NCBI RefSeq assembly: GCF_000374445.1
Contig: NZ_KB894406.1
Span: 230,530 to 294,529 of the forward strand
Direction of reading: 5' to 3'
DNA length: 64,000 nucleotides
DNA from: Actinokineospora enzanensis DSM 44649
GTDB lineage: Bacteria > Actinomycetota > Actinomycetes > Mycobacteriales > Pseudonocardiaceae
In this document: piece by piece, positions 48,662 to 56,878 of the stretch
How positions within the stretch are numbered: the stretch's first letter is position 1
Layout of the letters: every line of letters starts with the position of its first letter
Position numbers and translations under genes: made by a program
The notes under the pieces: generated by a model
Databases searched by the model: none
Told to the model about the DNA's origin: nothing
Seen by the model: the letters and a program-made list of their open reading frames with translations, nothing else

Positions 48662-51600
48662 CCGGATACGCCGACGCGACCGATCCCATTGCGTTGCTCA
48701 ACCGGGCGCCCAGTACCGCGGGTGGGCCGTCCGTGCAGGAAGCCGTGCGGGGTGCGGGGATCGAGGTTCGGGCCGTCGACTGGGTGTGGCGGAAGGTGGT
48801 CGGTGAGTCGCTGGTCGAGTCGGTGATCACGCCGATCACCGGGGACTTCGAGAAGATCGCGCGGCAGGCGGCGGAGTGGGGCAACGTCAAGGACGCCCTG
48901 CAGGCGATCCGGAACAACATGAACTCCGGTTTGTCCGAGCTGTCCCACGGGTGGCAGGGTGCGGCGTTCGACCGGTTCCGGCAGCTGATCGGCACCGACT
49001 GGACGCTCGGGCTGGAGGCGGACGCGCAGGCCGCCGGGTTGATCGGGATGGCGCTGCGCAAGGTCGCGGACGGCTCGCGGCGGGCCTGCGACCAGGCGTT
49101 GAGCCTGATCAAGCGGTTGGTGGACAAGCTGATCCAGGCCGCCGCCATGCTGCCCATCCCGGCGGTCGGCTGGGCCCGCGCGGTCAAGCTCGTCTACGAC
49201 GGCATCCAGCTCTACAACGCCATCGTGCAGCTGATCGACGGCATCAAGGCGATCATCACCGGCGCCCGCCAGGTCATCGACGGCATCCGCCAGGTCGGCG
49301 GCGCACTGGCCAAGCTCAAGGACGTCCGCGACCTCAACGACGCGATCAACACCGGCAACCAGGCCGCCCATGGCGCGGCGAGCGTCAAGCACGGCGCCGA
49401 CTCGGTGCGCGGCGGCGCGCAGGCCGTGCACGCGGGCGCGACCTCGGCCGCGTCCGCCGCCGCCAGCGCGCACGACAACGCCCGTGGGTTGATCGACGAA
49501 CGGAACAGTGCCCGGCAGGACAGTCCTAATGGGACTGTCCCGATCGCAGGCAACGCGACGAACCCGAGCCAGAGCGGCGGCGAACCCGGCACGAACCGGC
49601 CCGCCGACCCGAACACGACCCGCACCCCGGAGTGCAACCGCACCACCTGCGGCGACCCGGTCGACATCGTCACCGGCGATGTGATCATCGGCCAGACCGA
49701 CGCCGAGCTCGCGGGCACGCTCCCGCTGGTGATCCGCCGCACCCACGTCTCCTCGCACCGCGCGGGCCGCCTGTTCGGCCGATCCTGGGCGTCCACAATC
49801 GACCAACGCCTCGAACTCGACTCCCGGGGCATCGTCTACATTGCCGACGACGGTGTCATCCTCGTCTACCCGGCCGACGGACTCCCGGTCGCCGGTCCTG
49901 AGTGGCCACTGCGTCGCACCGACGGCGGCTACACCATCACCCGTGGCAACCAGGTCCTGCACTTCGCGGGCACCGGCGCGACCCGCCCCCTCGCCGCGAT
50001 CACCGACGCCGTCGACAACCGGATCGACCTGCATTACGACGCGGGCGTGCTGACCCGCATCACCCACTCCGGCGGCTACCGCATCGACGTCGACACCGAG
50101 GCCGACCGCGTCACCGCCCTGCGCCTGCGCGACCCGGCGGGTGAGGACATCACCGTCGCGCGCTACCGGTACAGCGAGTCCGGAGATCTCGCCCAGGTGC
50201 TCAACTCGTCCCACCAGGCACTGCGCTTCGAGTACGACACCGCCGGTCGGGTCGTCCGCTGGATCGACCGCAACGACCAGTGGTACCGCTACCTGTACGA
50301 CTCGACCGGCGCCTGCGTCGCCAACCAGGGCGCAGGCGGATTCCTCAACGGCACCTTCGGCTACGACCGAGCCACCCGCACCACCCGCTACACCGACGCC
50401 CTCGGCGCCACCACGACCTACCGCTACGACGAGCGCGGCAACGTCGTCGCCGAGACCAACCCGTTGGGCCACATCGTACAGTCCGAATGGGACAGTCGAG
50501 ACAGGATTGTCGCCCGGATCGACCCACTCGGCAACACCACCCGAAACCGTTACGACGACACCGGCAGGCTCGTCGCCGTCACCTACCCGAACGGCGCCGA
50601 AGCCACCGTCGACTACGACCAGGCCGGGCGTCCGACCCGGATCACCGACCCCGATGGCGCCGTCTGGAAGCGTGCCTACGACGACCGCGGCCGGATCATC
50701 GCGATCACCGACCCCGCCGGTGCGGTCACCAACACGGAGTACGGCCCCAACCAGATCGCGGTCACCGACCCGATGGGCGCCACCACCCGCCTGCTGACCG
50801 ACCCGGCCGGGCTGCCCGTCGCGGTGACCGACCCGCTCGGCGCGGTCACCCAGTACGCCCGCGACCCGTTCGGCCGCGTCGCCCGGATCATCGACCCGCT
50901 CGGTGGGACTGTCGTGTTGGGATGGTCCATAGAGGGCAGACTGGTGTCCCGCACCGCCCCGGACGGTTCGGTGGACCGCTGGCGCTACGACGGCGAGGGC
51001 AACCAGGTCGAACACGTCGACCCGATGGGCGCGGTGTCCCGCACCGAGATCACCCACTTCGACCTGCCCGCCGCCCGGACCGCCCCGGACGGCACCCGGC
51101 TGGAGTTCGGCTACGACGCGCGGCTCAAGCTCACCTCGGTGACCAACGCGGCGGGCCGGGTGTGGCGCTACGAGTACGACGCGGCCGGTAACCTGGTCCG
51201 GGAGACCGACTTCCACGGTCGGACCCTCGGCTACGAGCAGGACGCCGCCGGTCGGCTGACCCGCCGGACCAACGGCGCGGGGGAGGTCGTCGAGTTCACC
51301 CGGGACGCCCTCGGCAACGCCGTCGAGAAGCGTGCGGGCGGGGCGCTGTCGGTGTTCGAGTTCGACCCGGTCGGCAGGCTCCTGCGCGCCGCCAACGCCG
51401 ACGCCGACGTCCGGTACACACGGGACGCTCTCGGCCGGGTGCTGTCCGAGACCTGCGACGGCCGCACCGTCACCTCCGCCTACGACCGCGCGGGCAGGCG
51501 CGTCCAGCGCACCACGTCCTCGGGCGCGGTGTCCACATGGGTATACGACCCCGCCGACCGGCTCGTCGGCCTCGCCACCGCGGGCCGGACGGTCCGGTTC

Positions 51601-52977
51601 GACTACGACGTCGCGGGCCGCGAGGTGCGCCGCCTGTTCGGCGACGGCGCCGCGGTCGGCCAGACCTGGGACGCCAACCACCGCCTCACCGGACAGGCCG
51701 TCACCACCGCGGCGGGCCGCGGGTGGCAGCGCCGCTACCGCTACCGCGGCGACGGCCTGGTCGCGGGCATCGACGACACGCTCGGCGGCGATCGCCGCTT
51801 CGACCTCGACGCCGCGGGCCGCGTCACCACCGTCCGCGCCGCGGGCTGGACCGAGCGCTACGCCTACGACCGGGCAGGTGCCCGCGTCACCCTCGACGGC
51901 CCGCGCTACCGGTACGACGAGCAGGGCCGCGTGGTCACCAAGACCAAGCGCACCCTGTCCGGCCAGGCACGTTCCTGGCACTACACCTGGGACGCCGAGG
52001 ACCGCCTGGTCGAGGTGATCACCCCGAACGGCGTGCGCTGGCGGTACGGCTACGACGCGCTCGGCCGCCGGATCGCCAAGCAGCGCATGGACGACGCGGG
52101 CCTGGTCGTCGAGCAGATCGAGTTCACCTGGGACGGTGTGGTCCTGGCCGAACAGTCCACTGTGGAGGGTGTGACCACCTGGGAGACCCGGCCCGGCGAC
52201 GTCCGGCCGATCACCCAGACCGTGGACGACCGCTTCTACGCCCTGGTCACGGACCTGGTCGGCACCCCGACCGAGCTGCTGGACGAGGCAGGTGACATCG
52301 CCTGGCAGTCGAGCACCGACCTCTGGGGCGCCCCGACCGCCGAAGCCGCCACGGGAACCGACTGTCCACTCAGGTTCCCCGGCCAGTACCACGACGCCGA
52401 GACCGGCCAGCACTACAACTACATGCGGTACTACGACCCGGACACCGGCCGGTACGCCTCCCGCGACCCGCTCGGACTGCTGGCGGGCCCGGACCCCGCC
52501 GCGTACCCGACCAACCCGCTGGTCGCCGCCGACCCGCTCGGCCTGGTCCCGTGCACGCTCACCGCGACCGGTACGAACACCTACCGCTCCCCGGGCGGCC
52601 TGGTCTACGGCCCGGACCCGAGCCCCGCGTTCGCGAACCGCTACGACCATGTGATGAACCACGCGAACGACATCCCCAACCGCCCGCAGCACGGCGTCTT
52701 CAACAGCGCCAACGGAAACGACGTCGTCCGCATGGTCGACGACGCGTACGCCCGGGTCCAGCGGGGCGGCGTGGTGAGCATCGCCCAGCCGAACGGGAAC
52801 ATCTCGCACTACGTCAACATGGGCCAGCCGGTCGGCTATGTCGGCGGTGTCCCGGGTGGACAGGGGGGCAACCCGCAGGTGAGCTACATCCAGCTGGTCC
52901 TGCGCAACGGGAACGAAGTCGTCACCGCGTTCCCGGTCTCCGGCATCCCGAGCAGTGTGCTTGGATCGACGCCATGA
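48658..52977 (+). CDS. RHS-repeat polymorphic toxin with unassigned C-terminal domain
   Basis: The 1439-residue protein has an N-terminal helical region with WQG at 99-101, a long Ala/Gly/His linker (about 235-320), DUF6531-type CGDPVDIVTGDV near 330, RHS/YD repeats and an RHS core ending RYYDPDTGRYASRDPLGL. After AADPLGL the tip (about 1297-1439) contains RYDHVMNHANDIPNRPQHGVF and VSYIQLVLRNGNEVVTAFPVSG. The spaced His residues and the strand pattern recall compact RNase toxins of the BECR type, but I cannot name the family. The coupled small gene downstream is the expected immunity gene. Confidence 0.82.
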   Translation: MTGYADATDPIALLNRAPSTAGGPSVQEAVRGAGIEVRAVDWVWRKVVGESLVESVITPITGDFEKIARQAAEWGNVKDALQAIRNNMNSGLSELSHGWQGAAFDRFRQLIGTDWTLGLEADAQAAGLIGMALRKVADGSRRACDQALSLIKRLVDKLIQAAAMLPIPAVGWARAVKLVYDGIQLYNAIVQLIDGIKAIITGARQVIDGIRQVGGALAKLKDVRDLNDAINTGNQAAHGAASVKHGADSVRGGAQAVHAGATSAASAAASAHDNARGLIDERNSARQDSPNGTVPIAGNATNPSQSGGEPGTNRPADPNTTRTPECNRTTCGDPVDIVTGDVIIGQTDAELAGTLPLVIRRTHVSSHRAGRLFGRSWASTIDQRLELDSRGIVYIADDGVILVYPADGLPVAGPEWPLRRTDGGYTITRGNQVLHFAGTGATRPLAAITDAVDNRIDLHYDAGVLTRITHSGGYRIDVDTEADRVTALRLRDPAGEDITVARYRYSESGDLAQVLNSSHQALRFEYDTAGRVVRWIDRNDQWYRYLYDSTGACVANQGAGGFLNGTFGYDRATRTTRYTDALGATTTYRYDERGNVVAETNPLGHIVQSEWDSRDRIVARIDPLGNTTRNRYDDTGRLVAVTYPNGAEATVDYDQAGRPTRITDPDGAVWKRAYDDRGRIIAITDPAGAVTNTEYGPNQIAVTDPMGATTRLLTDPAGLPVAVTDPLGAVTQYARDPFGRVARIIDPLGGTVVLGWSIEGRLVSRTAPDGSVDRWRYDGEGNQVEHVDPMGAVSRTEITHFDLPAARTAPDGTRLEFGYDARLKLTSVTNAAGRVWRYEYDAAGNLVRETDFHGRTLGYEQDAAGRLTRRTNGAGEVVEFTRDALGNAVEKRAGGALSVFEFDPVGRLLRAANADADVRYTRDALGRVLSETCDGRTVTSAYDRAGRRVQRTTSSGAVSTWVYDPADRLVGLATAGRTVRFDYDVAGREVRRLFGDGAAVGQTWDANHRLTGQAVTTAAGRGWQRRYRYRGDGLVAGIDDTLGGDRRFDLDAAGRVTTVRAAGWTERYAYDRAGARVTLDGPRYRYDEQGRVVTKTKRTLSGQARSWHYTWDAEDRLVEVITPNGVRWRYGYDALGRRIAKQRMDDAGLVVEQIEFTWDGVVLAEQSTVEGVTTWETRPGDVRPITQTVDDRFYALVTDLVGTPTELLDEAGDIAWQSSTDLWGAPTAEAATGTDCPLRFPGQYHDAETGQHYNYMRYYDPDTGRYASRDPLGLLAGPDPAAYPTNPLVAADPLGLVPCTLTATGTNTYRSPGGLVYGPDPSPAFANRYDHVMNHANDIPNRPQHGVFNSANGNDVVRMVDDAYARVQRGGVVSIAQPNGNISHYVNMGQPVGYVGGVPGGQGGNPQVSYIQLVLRNGNEVVTAFPVSGIPSSVLGSTP

Positions 52978-53237
52978 TGTGGCTGCGGGAATGCCCGTTC
53001 GACGACCAGGGCCTGCTCCGCCCGGTCATCCCCCTGTCCCTGATGTGCGACACCTGCGGCTCGGTGTGGTGCACCCCCGACGACGCGTCCTCCGGTGACC
53101 GCGCCATCGTCCCCGAGCCCCCGGACTGGTCTGCCTGCGGCAACACCTACAACCCCGACACCACCCGCTGGGCGACTCGTGACGAGGTCGCCCAGGCGGG
53201 CTGGTCGGATCTTCCCTGGCACGAGGAGTCCACGTGA
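52974..53237 (+). CDS. Putative Cys-rich immunity protein for the second RHS toxin
   Basis: The 87-residue protein (MMWLRECPFDDQGLLRPVIPLSLMCDTCGSVWC and on) has four Cys arranged C, C-x2-C, C, and a fifth in SACGNTY, suggesting a bound zinc. The ATG at 52974 overlaps the stop of the toxin gene, and its own end overlaps the next gene. I do not recognise a family. Position directly after the toxin tip and translational coupling argue for an immunity role. Confidence 0.55.
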   Translation: MMWLRECPFDDQGLLRPVIPLSLMCDTCGSVWCTPDDASSGDRAIVPEPPDWSACGNTYNPDTTRWATRDEVAQAGWSDLPWHEEST

Positions 53238-53686
53238 CCGACCTCAGCCGCGATCCCCGCATCGCCGAGGCGTTGGCCGACCTGGAGGCTGCGGAGGTCG
53301 GCCTCGATGAGGCAATCGTTGCGGCCCAACAGGTCGAACGCACGGTGCCCGCCACATCGTTGTCCCAAGAGGACTTGGCGTTGCTGGAACAACACGCCCG
53401 CGCCGATTCGGCCCCGCCCGCTCTGCGCGCCCTCCAGGAACGCATCGACCGGGGTGAACTGACGTGGTCCGACCTCGCCGCCGGGCGGCACATGGACGAT
53501 CCGGAGGTCCAGTCCGCCCTTGCCCCCGGGGTGCGCGGCATGCGCCAGGCCTACGCGGCGATCGAGGACGGCCAGTCCCTTGACGACATCATCGACGAGG
53601 GACCACCACCTCCACCGCGCGCCCCCACTCCGGACGACCCCTTGGTCGACGAGAACTACGACTTCCTCGACAACCCCGAAGGCTGA
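53234..53686 (+). CDS. Acidic hypothetical protein coupled to the second RHS locus
   Basis: The 150-residue protein is rich in Asp, Glu and Ala, with helical segments (IAEALADLEAAEVGLDEAIVAAQQV, LALLEQHARADSAPPALRALQERIDRG) and a Pro-rich tail ending NPEG. It starts at a GTG that overlaps the preceding stop (GTGA). The last 31 bases overlap the 3' end of the minus-strand sigma-factor gene. No family is evident. It could be a second immunity or a chaperone-like accessory gene of the toxin locus. Confidence 0.5.
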   Translation: MTDLSRDPRIAEALADLEAAEVGLDEAIVAAQQVERTVPATSLSQEDLALLEQHARADSAPPALRALQERIDRGELTWSDLAAGRHMDDPEVQSALAPGVRGMRQAYAAIEDGQSLDDIIDEGPPPPPRAPTPDDPLVDENYDFLDNPEG

Positions 53687-54594
53687 CTCCACATCGGAGC
53701 CGGTGCCACCATTGGTCGGAGCCAGTCGGGTAGCGTGATCACGCACGCATGCGCACGGACCGGGTCGGTGATCACCTCGTACTCCGCCACCCGACCGCGC
53801 ACGACGGAAACCCGCAGCACAGCCGTGAGCCGCCCGAACGGCGCGACCACACCGCCCACACCACCGTCGAGCAACACCACGTCCGCCCGCTGCGCGAACG
53901 CCACGATCTCCCTGGTCACCGCCCCGGCGCCGCGAACCTCCGACACCACACCGCCCGGACCGACCAGCCGCCGCACCACGTCAGGCGCCAACACGGCGAG
54001 CAACGCATCCACGTCACCACCGCGAGCCGCCGCCAGAAACGCCTCGACCACATGCCGATTCGCCGCAGGCTCCCCGGACACGCCAGGCTCCTCGAACGCC
54101 CCGTGCGCAGGCGCGGACCCGGCTGACACCCCACGAACCCGCTGCCGCGCCCGGCTGGCCAGCTTCTTCGCCGCGACCGGAGTGCGATCCAACACCGGCC
54201 CGATCCGATCGAACGGCACCCCGAACAGATCGTGCAGTACGAACGCCACCCGTTCCGCAGGTCCAAGCGCGTCCAACACCACCAGCAAAGCCCGCCCCAC
54301 CGATTCCGCCAGCTCCGCTTCCTCGGCGGGCCCACCACGCGAGTCGATCACCTCCGGCAGGTCCGGTTCCTCTCGCCGCGCCGCGCGGGTGCGCAGCATA
54401 TCCAGGCAGATCCGGGATACGACGGTGCGTAACCAGGCGGCCAGATCGTCGATGCCGTGCGAGTCCACCCGGCTCAGCCGCAGCCACGTCTCCTGCACCG
54501 CGTCCTCGGCCTCCGCGAGTGAGCCGAGCATCCGGTAGGCCACCCCGCGCAGCCTGCCGCGTTGGGCCTCGAATCGGTCCGCGAGCGCGTCCAT
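53656..54594 (-). CDS. ECF sigma factor with SnoaL-like C-terminal domain (ECF41/SigJ type)
   Basis: The 312-residue protein has sigma region 2 (FEAQRGRLRGVAYRMLGSLAEAEDAVQETWLRL), region 4 (ALGPAERVAFVLHDLFGVPFDRIGPVLDRTPVAAKKLASRARQRV) and a SnoaL-like domain from about 180 (NRHVVEAFLAAARGGDVDALLAVLAPDVV). This fusion defines ECF41-type factors, which have no classical anti-sigma and use the C-terminal domain for control. Leu55 is a TTA codon (54430-54432). It is divergent from the ene-reductase-like gene 82 bp away, a likely target because ECF41 factors usually drive a nearby oxidoreductase gene. Confidence 0.85.
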   Translation of the reverse strand: MDALADRFEAQRGRLRGVAYRMLGSLAEAEDAVQETWLRLSRVDSHGIDDLAAWLRTVVSRICLDMLRTRAARREEPDLPEVIDSRGGPAEEAELAESVGRALLVVLDALGPAERVAFVLHDLFGVPFDRIGPVLDRTPVAAKKLASRARQRVRGVSAGSAPAHGAFEEPGVSGEPAANRHVVEAFLAAARGGDVDALLAVLAPDVVRRLVGPGGVVSEVRGAGAVTREIVAFAQRADVVLLDGGVGGVVAPFGRLTAVLRVSVVRGRVAEYEVITDPVRAHACVITLPDWLRPMVAPAPMWSQPSGLSRKS

Positions 54595-54675
54595 CGGTCA
54601 CCTTCCCCTGTCGCCGTTCGTCACCTGAACGGACGAGCCTGCACCGGCCGATGTGACAACGAGGAGCGACCGACC

Positions 54676-55737
54676 ATGACCACGACCCTGCTCAGCCCGC
54701 TCACGCTGGGCGACTTGACACTGCCCAACCGCATCGTCATGGCCCCGTTGACCAGGGCAAGGGCGACCGACGGCGTGCCCACCGAGCGGCACGCCACCTA
54801 CTACGCGCAACGCGCCACCGCCGGGCTGATCATCACCGAGGGGACGTGGGTCAGCGAGCGCGCGATCGGCTTCGTCGGTGTTCCCGGCCTGTACAGCGAG
54901 GCCCAGGTCACAGGCTGGCGACGGGTCACCGACGTGGTCCGCGCGCATGGCGGCCGCATGATCGCCCAACTCTGGCACAGCGGCGCCGTGTCCCACCCCG
55001 ACCTGCTCGGCGGCACCCGCCCGGCAGGCCCGTCCGCGATCGACCCGCAGGAGATCTGCCACACCCCGTCCGGTCCGCGGCCGACCGTCACTCCACGCGA
55101 GATGACCGCCGACGACATCCGCACCGCCATCGACGACTACCGCACCGCGTCGGCCAACGCCCGACGCGCCGGTTTCGCCGGTGTCGAGATCCACGCGCTG
55201 GGCACCTCGCTCGTGCCCCAGTTCCTGAACCCCCGGCTCAACCGACGCACCGACACCTACGGCACCGACCGCGCCACACTCCTCCTGGAGATCATCGCCG
55301 CCGCGGCCGACCCCTGGGACCACGGCGTGGGCGTCCGCCTCGCCCCCTGGTGGTCCGACGGCCGGTTCGCCACCGACCCCGCCCACCACGACGACCTGGT
55401 CACCGAGCTGGACCGGCACCCCGTCGCCCACCTGCACCTGCGCGGCCCCGGCACCCCCGACCCGGACGTCTTCACCCGCCACCGCCGACGATTCACCGGC
55501 CCGCTGATCGTCAACCACGGCTTCACCCGCGCCACCGCCGACGCCGCCCTCGCCGCGGGCACCGCCGATGCGGTCTCCTTCGGCACCCCGTTCATCGCCA
55601 ACCCCGACCTGGTCAGCCGCCTCGCCCTGGACCTCCCGCTGGCCCAGGGCGACCCCGCCACCTACTACACCGGCGGCGCCGCGGGCTATCTCGACTACCC
55701 CACGGCCGCCGCCGGAATCGACTGGACCTCCAGTTAG
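54676..55737 (+). CDS. Old Yellow Enzyme-family alkene reductase homologue with altered active site
   Basis: The 353-residue TIM-barrel flavoprotein starts LLSPLTLGDLTLPNRIVMAPLTRARA and has IAQLWHSGAVSHPDLL and a C-terminal flavin-phosphate region (ADAVSFGTPFIANPDLVSRL). In the usual HGANGYL segment it reads H173-A-L-G-T-S-L, so the substrate-binding Asn is Gly176 and the proton-donor Tyr is Ser178. The FMN fold looks intact, but ordinary ene-reduction may be impaired or redirected. GAGGAG lies nine bases before the ATG. It may be controlled by the divergent ECF41-type sigma factor. Confidence 0.8.
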   Translation: MTTTLLSPLTLGDLTLPNRIVMAPLTRARATDGVPTERHATYYAQRATAGLIITEGTWVSERAIGFVGVPGLYSEAQVTGWRRVTDVVRAHGGRMIAQLWHSGAVSHPDLLGGTRPAGPSAIDPQEICHTPSGPRPTVTPREMTADDIRTAIDDYRTASANARRAGFAGVEIHALGTSLVPQFLNPRLNRRTDTYGTDRATLLLEIIAAAADPWDHGVGVRLAPWWSDGRFATDPAHHDDLVTELDRHPVAHLHLRGPGTPDPDVFTRHRRRFTGPLIVNHGFTRATADAALAAGTADAVSFGTPFIANPDLVSRLALDLPLAQGDPATYYTGGAAGYLDYPTAAAGIDWTSS

Positions 55738-55788
55738 GTGGAGGGGTTACCGTCGGATGTGGGAGGAATGACCACTGGAGGGAATCCC

Positions 55789-56175
55789 ATGACCGTCGAG
55801 TTCAACCACACCATCGTGCACTCGGGCGACGATCTCGCCTCCGCGCGCTTCCTGGCCGAGCTGCTCGACCTGCCCGAGCCGACCCCGTTCGGCCCGTTCC
55901 AGGTCGTCGCCCTGTCGAACTCCGCATCGCTGGACTTCCTGCGGGTGCCCGGCCCGATCACCGGCCAGCACTACGCGTTCAAGCTCAGCGAGGCGGAGTT
56001 CGACGCGGTCTACGCCAAGATCCGCGCCCGCGGCATCACGCACTGGGCCGACCCGTTCCACCAACACCCCAACGAGATCAACACCCGGGACGGCGGCCGT
56101 GGCGTCTATTTCGACGACCCGAACGGCCACAACATGGAGATCCTCACCGAGCACTACGGCGAATACGCGGAGTAG
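55789..56175 (+). CDS. VOC-family (glyoxalase/dioxygenase-like) protein
   Basis: The 128-residue protein has a single VOC pattern: EFNHTIVHSGDDLASARFLAELLDLPEPTPFGPF, HYAFKLSEAEFDAVYAKIRARGI and RGVYFDDPNGHNMEILTEHYG. Metal ligands likely include His6 and Glu near the C-terminus (MEILTEHY). GGAGGGAATCCC precedes the ATG at 55789. It follows the ene-reductase-like gene by 51 bp in the same direction, so the two may handle the same reactive compound. The function could be lyase, dioxygenase or drug binding. Confidence 0.75.
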   Translation: MTVEFNHTIVHSGDDLASARFLAELLDLPEPTPFGPFQVVALSNSASLDFLRVPGPITGQHYAFKLSEAEFDAVYAKIRARGITHWADPFHQHPNEINTRDGGRGVYFDDPNGHNMEILTEHYGEYAE

Positions 56176-56183
56176 CGACACCA

Positions 56184-56210
56184 GGGACGGCCGACGTGAT
56201 CGGCCGTCCC
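56184..56210 (+). terminator. Hairpin after the VOC gene
   Basis: An exact 11-bp stem (GGGACGGCCGA at 56184-56194 and its complement at 56200-56210) with the loop CGTGA begins eight bases after the stop codon. It ends the ene-reductase/VOC transcript. Confidence 0.78.
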
Positions 56211-56878
56211 ACCGCAGTTCACCAGGCGGGCGGCGCGGGCATTCGCGTTTCGACGGTACCTCGCGAAAAGTGGGATCGCCGCACAATGGAACGCCCAAAC
56301 AAGTGTCTGCCTGCTCGTTTTCGACCGTCACCGAAACGGGAGTCCCTGCCCCGGGGTGGGGTCATCGGGTGTCTCCTCGCCCGCCGACTAGCCCGGCGGT
56401 GTCTGAAATGTGCGTTTCTGCCGGATAGCAACCATCGTCGTGGCCGCTCCACGCCCTCGGCACCGCACGGGCGACTCACCGCGAACCGGGGTCGCGCGAT
56501 GGCGGTGACAACTGTTTACCGGCCATTCGTTGTCGGCCGTTCGGGGCCATATCACCGGTCCGGCCGCTATCGGATGCCAGCCTGACAGATTTCGCCAGTC
56601 GGTAATGCGAACGACACCCACCCGCGCATTCACCTGGCGATCCGTCATAATTGCGCACGAACGCGCAGCATTGTGGATTTGACTGATGTTGACAAACGGG
56701 CATTCCCACCATGTGATCAGTTGACCGACCTCGGCCGCGTCTGAATGCTCGGTTGCGCTCGGTGACGCACGTACACCTCTGCGTCGCCAGTGCGCCCACG
56801 GGGTCCGGTCGCCGGTGGGTCGCCGACAGGCGGCGGCGAGCGGTGCCGGGCGCGCAACCCTGCATACGAGGAGCGTTC
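56211..56878 (+). promoter_or_regulatory. Long leader region upstream of the M4 protease
   Basis: About 670 bp without a recognisable gene. A possible promoter is TTGACA at 56689-56694 with TGTGAT at 56712-56717, 17 bases apart, about 160 bases before the start codon. The stretch from 56640 to 56720 is the least GC-rich part. Long upstream regions are common for regulated secreted proteases. I see no riboswitch or tRNA pattern. Confidence 0.4.

Noticed and set aside
48565..52809. Minus-strand open frame of 1414 codons under the second RHS gene
   Set aside because: The translation is Val/Gly/Asp/Arg-rich and mirrors the repeat structure of the RHS gene on the other strand. No family pattern and no start signal.
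44000..53000. Repeats in the RHS genes as a CRISPR array
   Set aside because: The repetition is protein-level YD/RHS repeats of variable length; there are no identical direct repeats with regular spacers.
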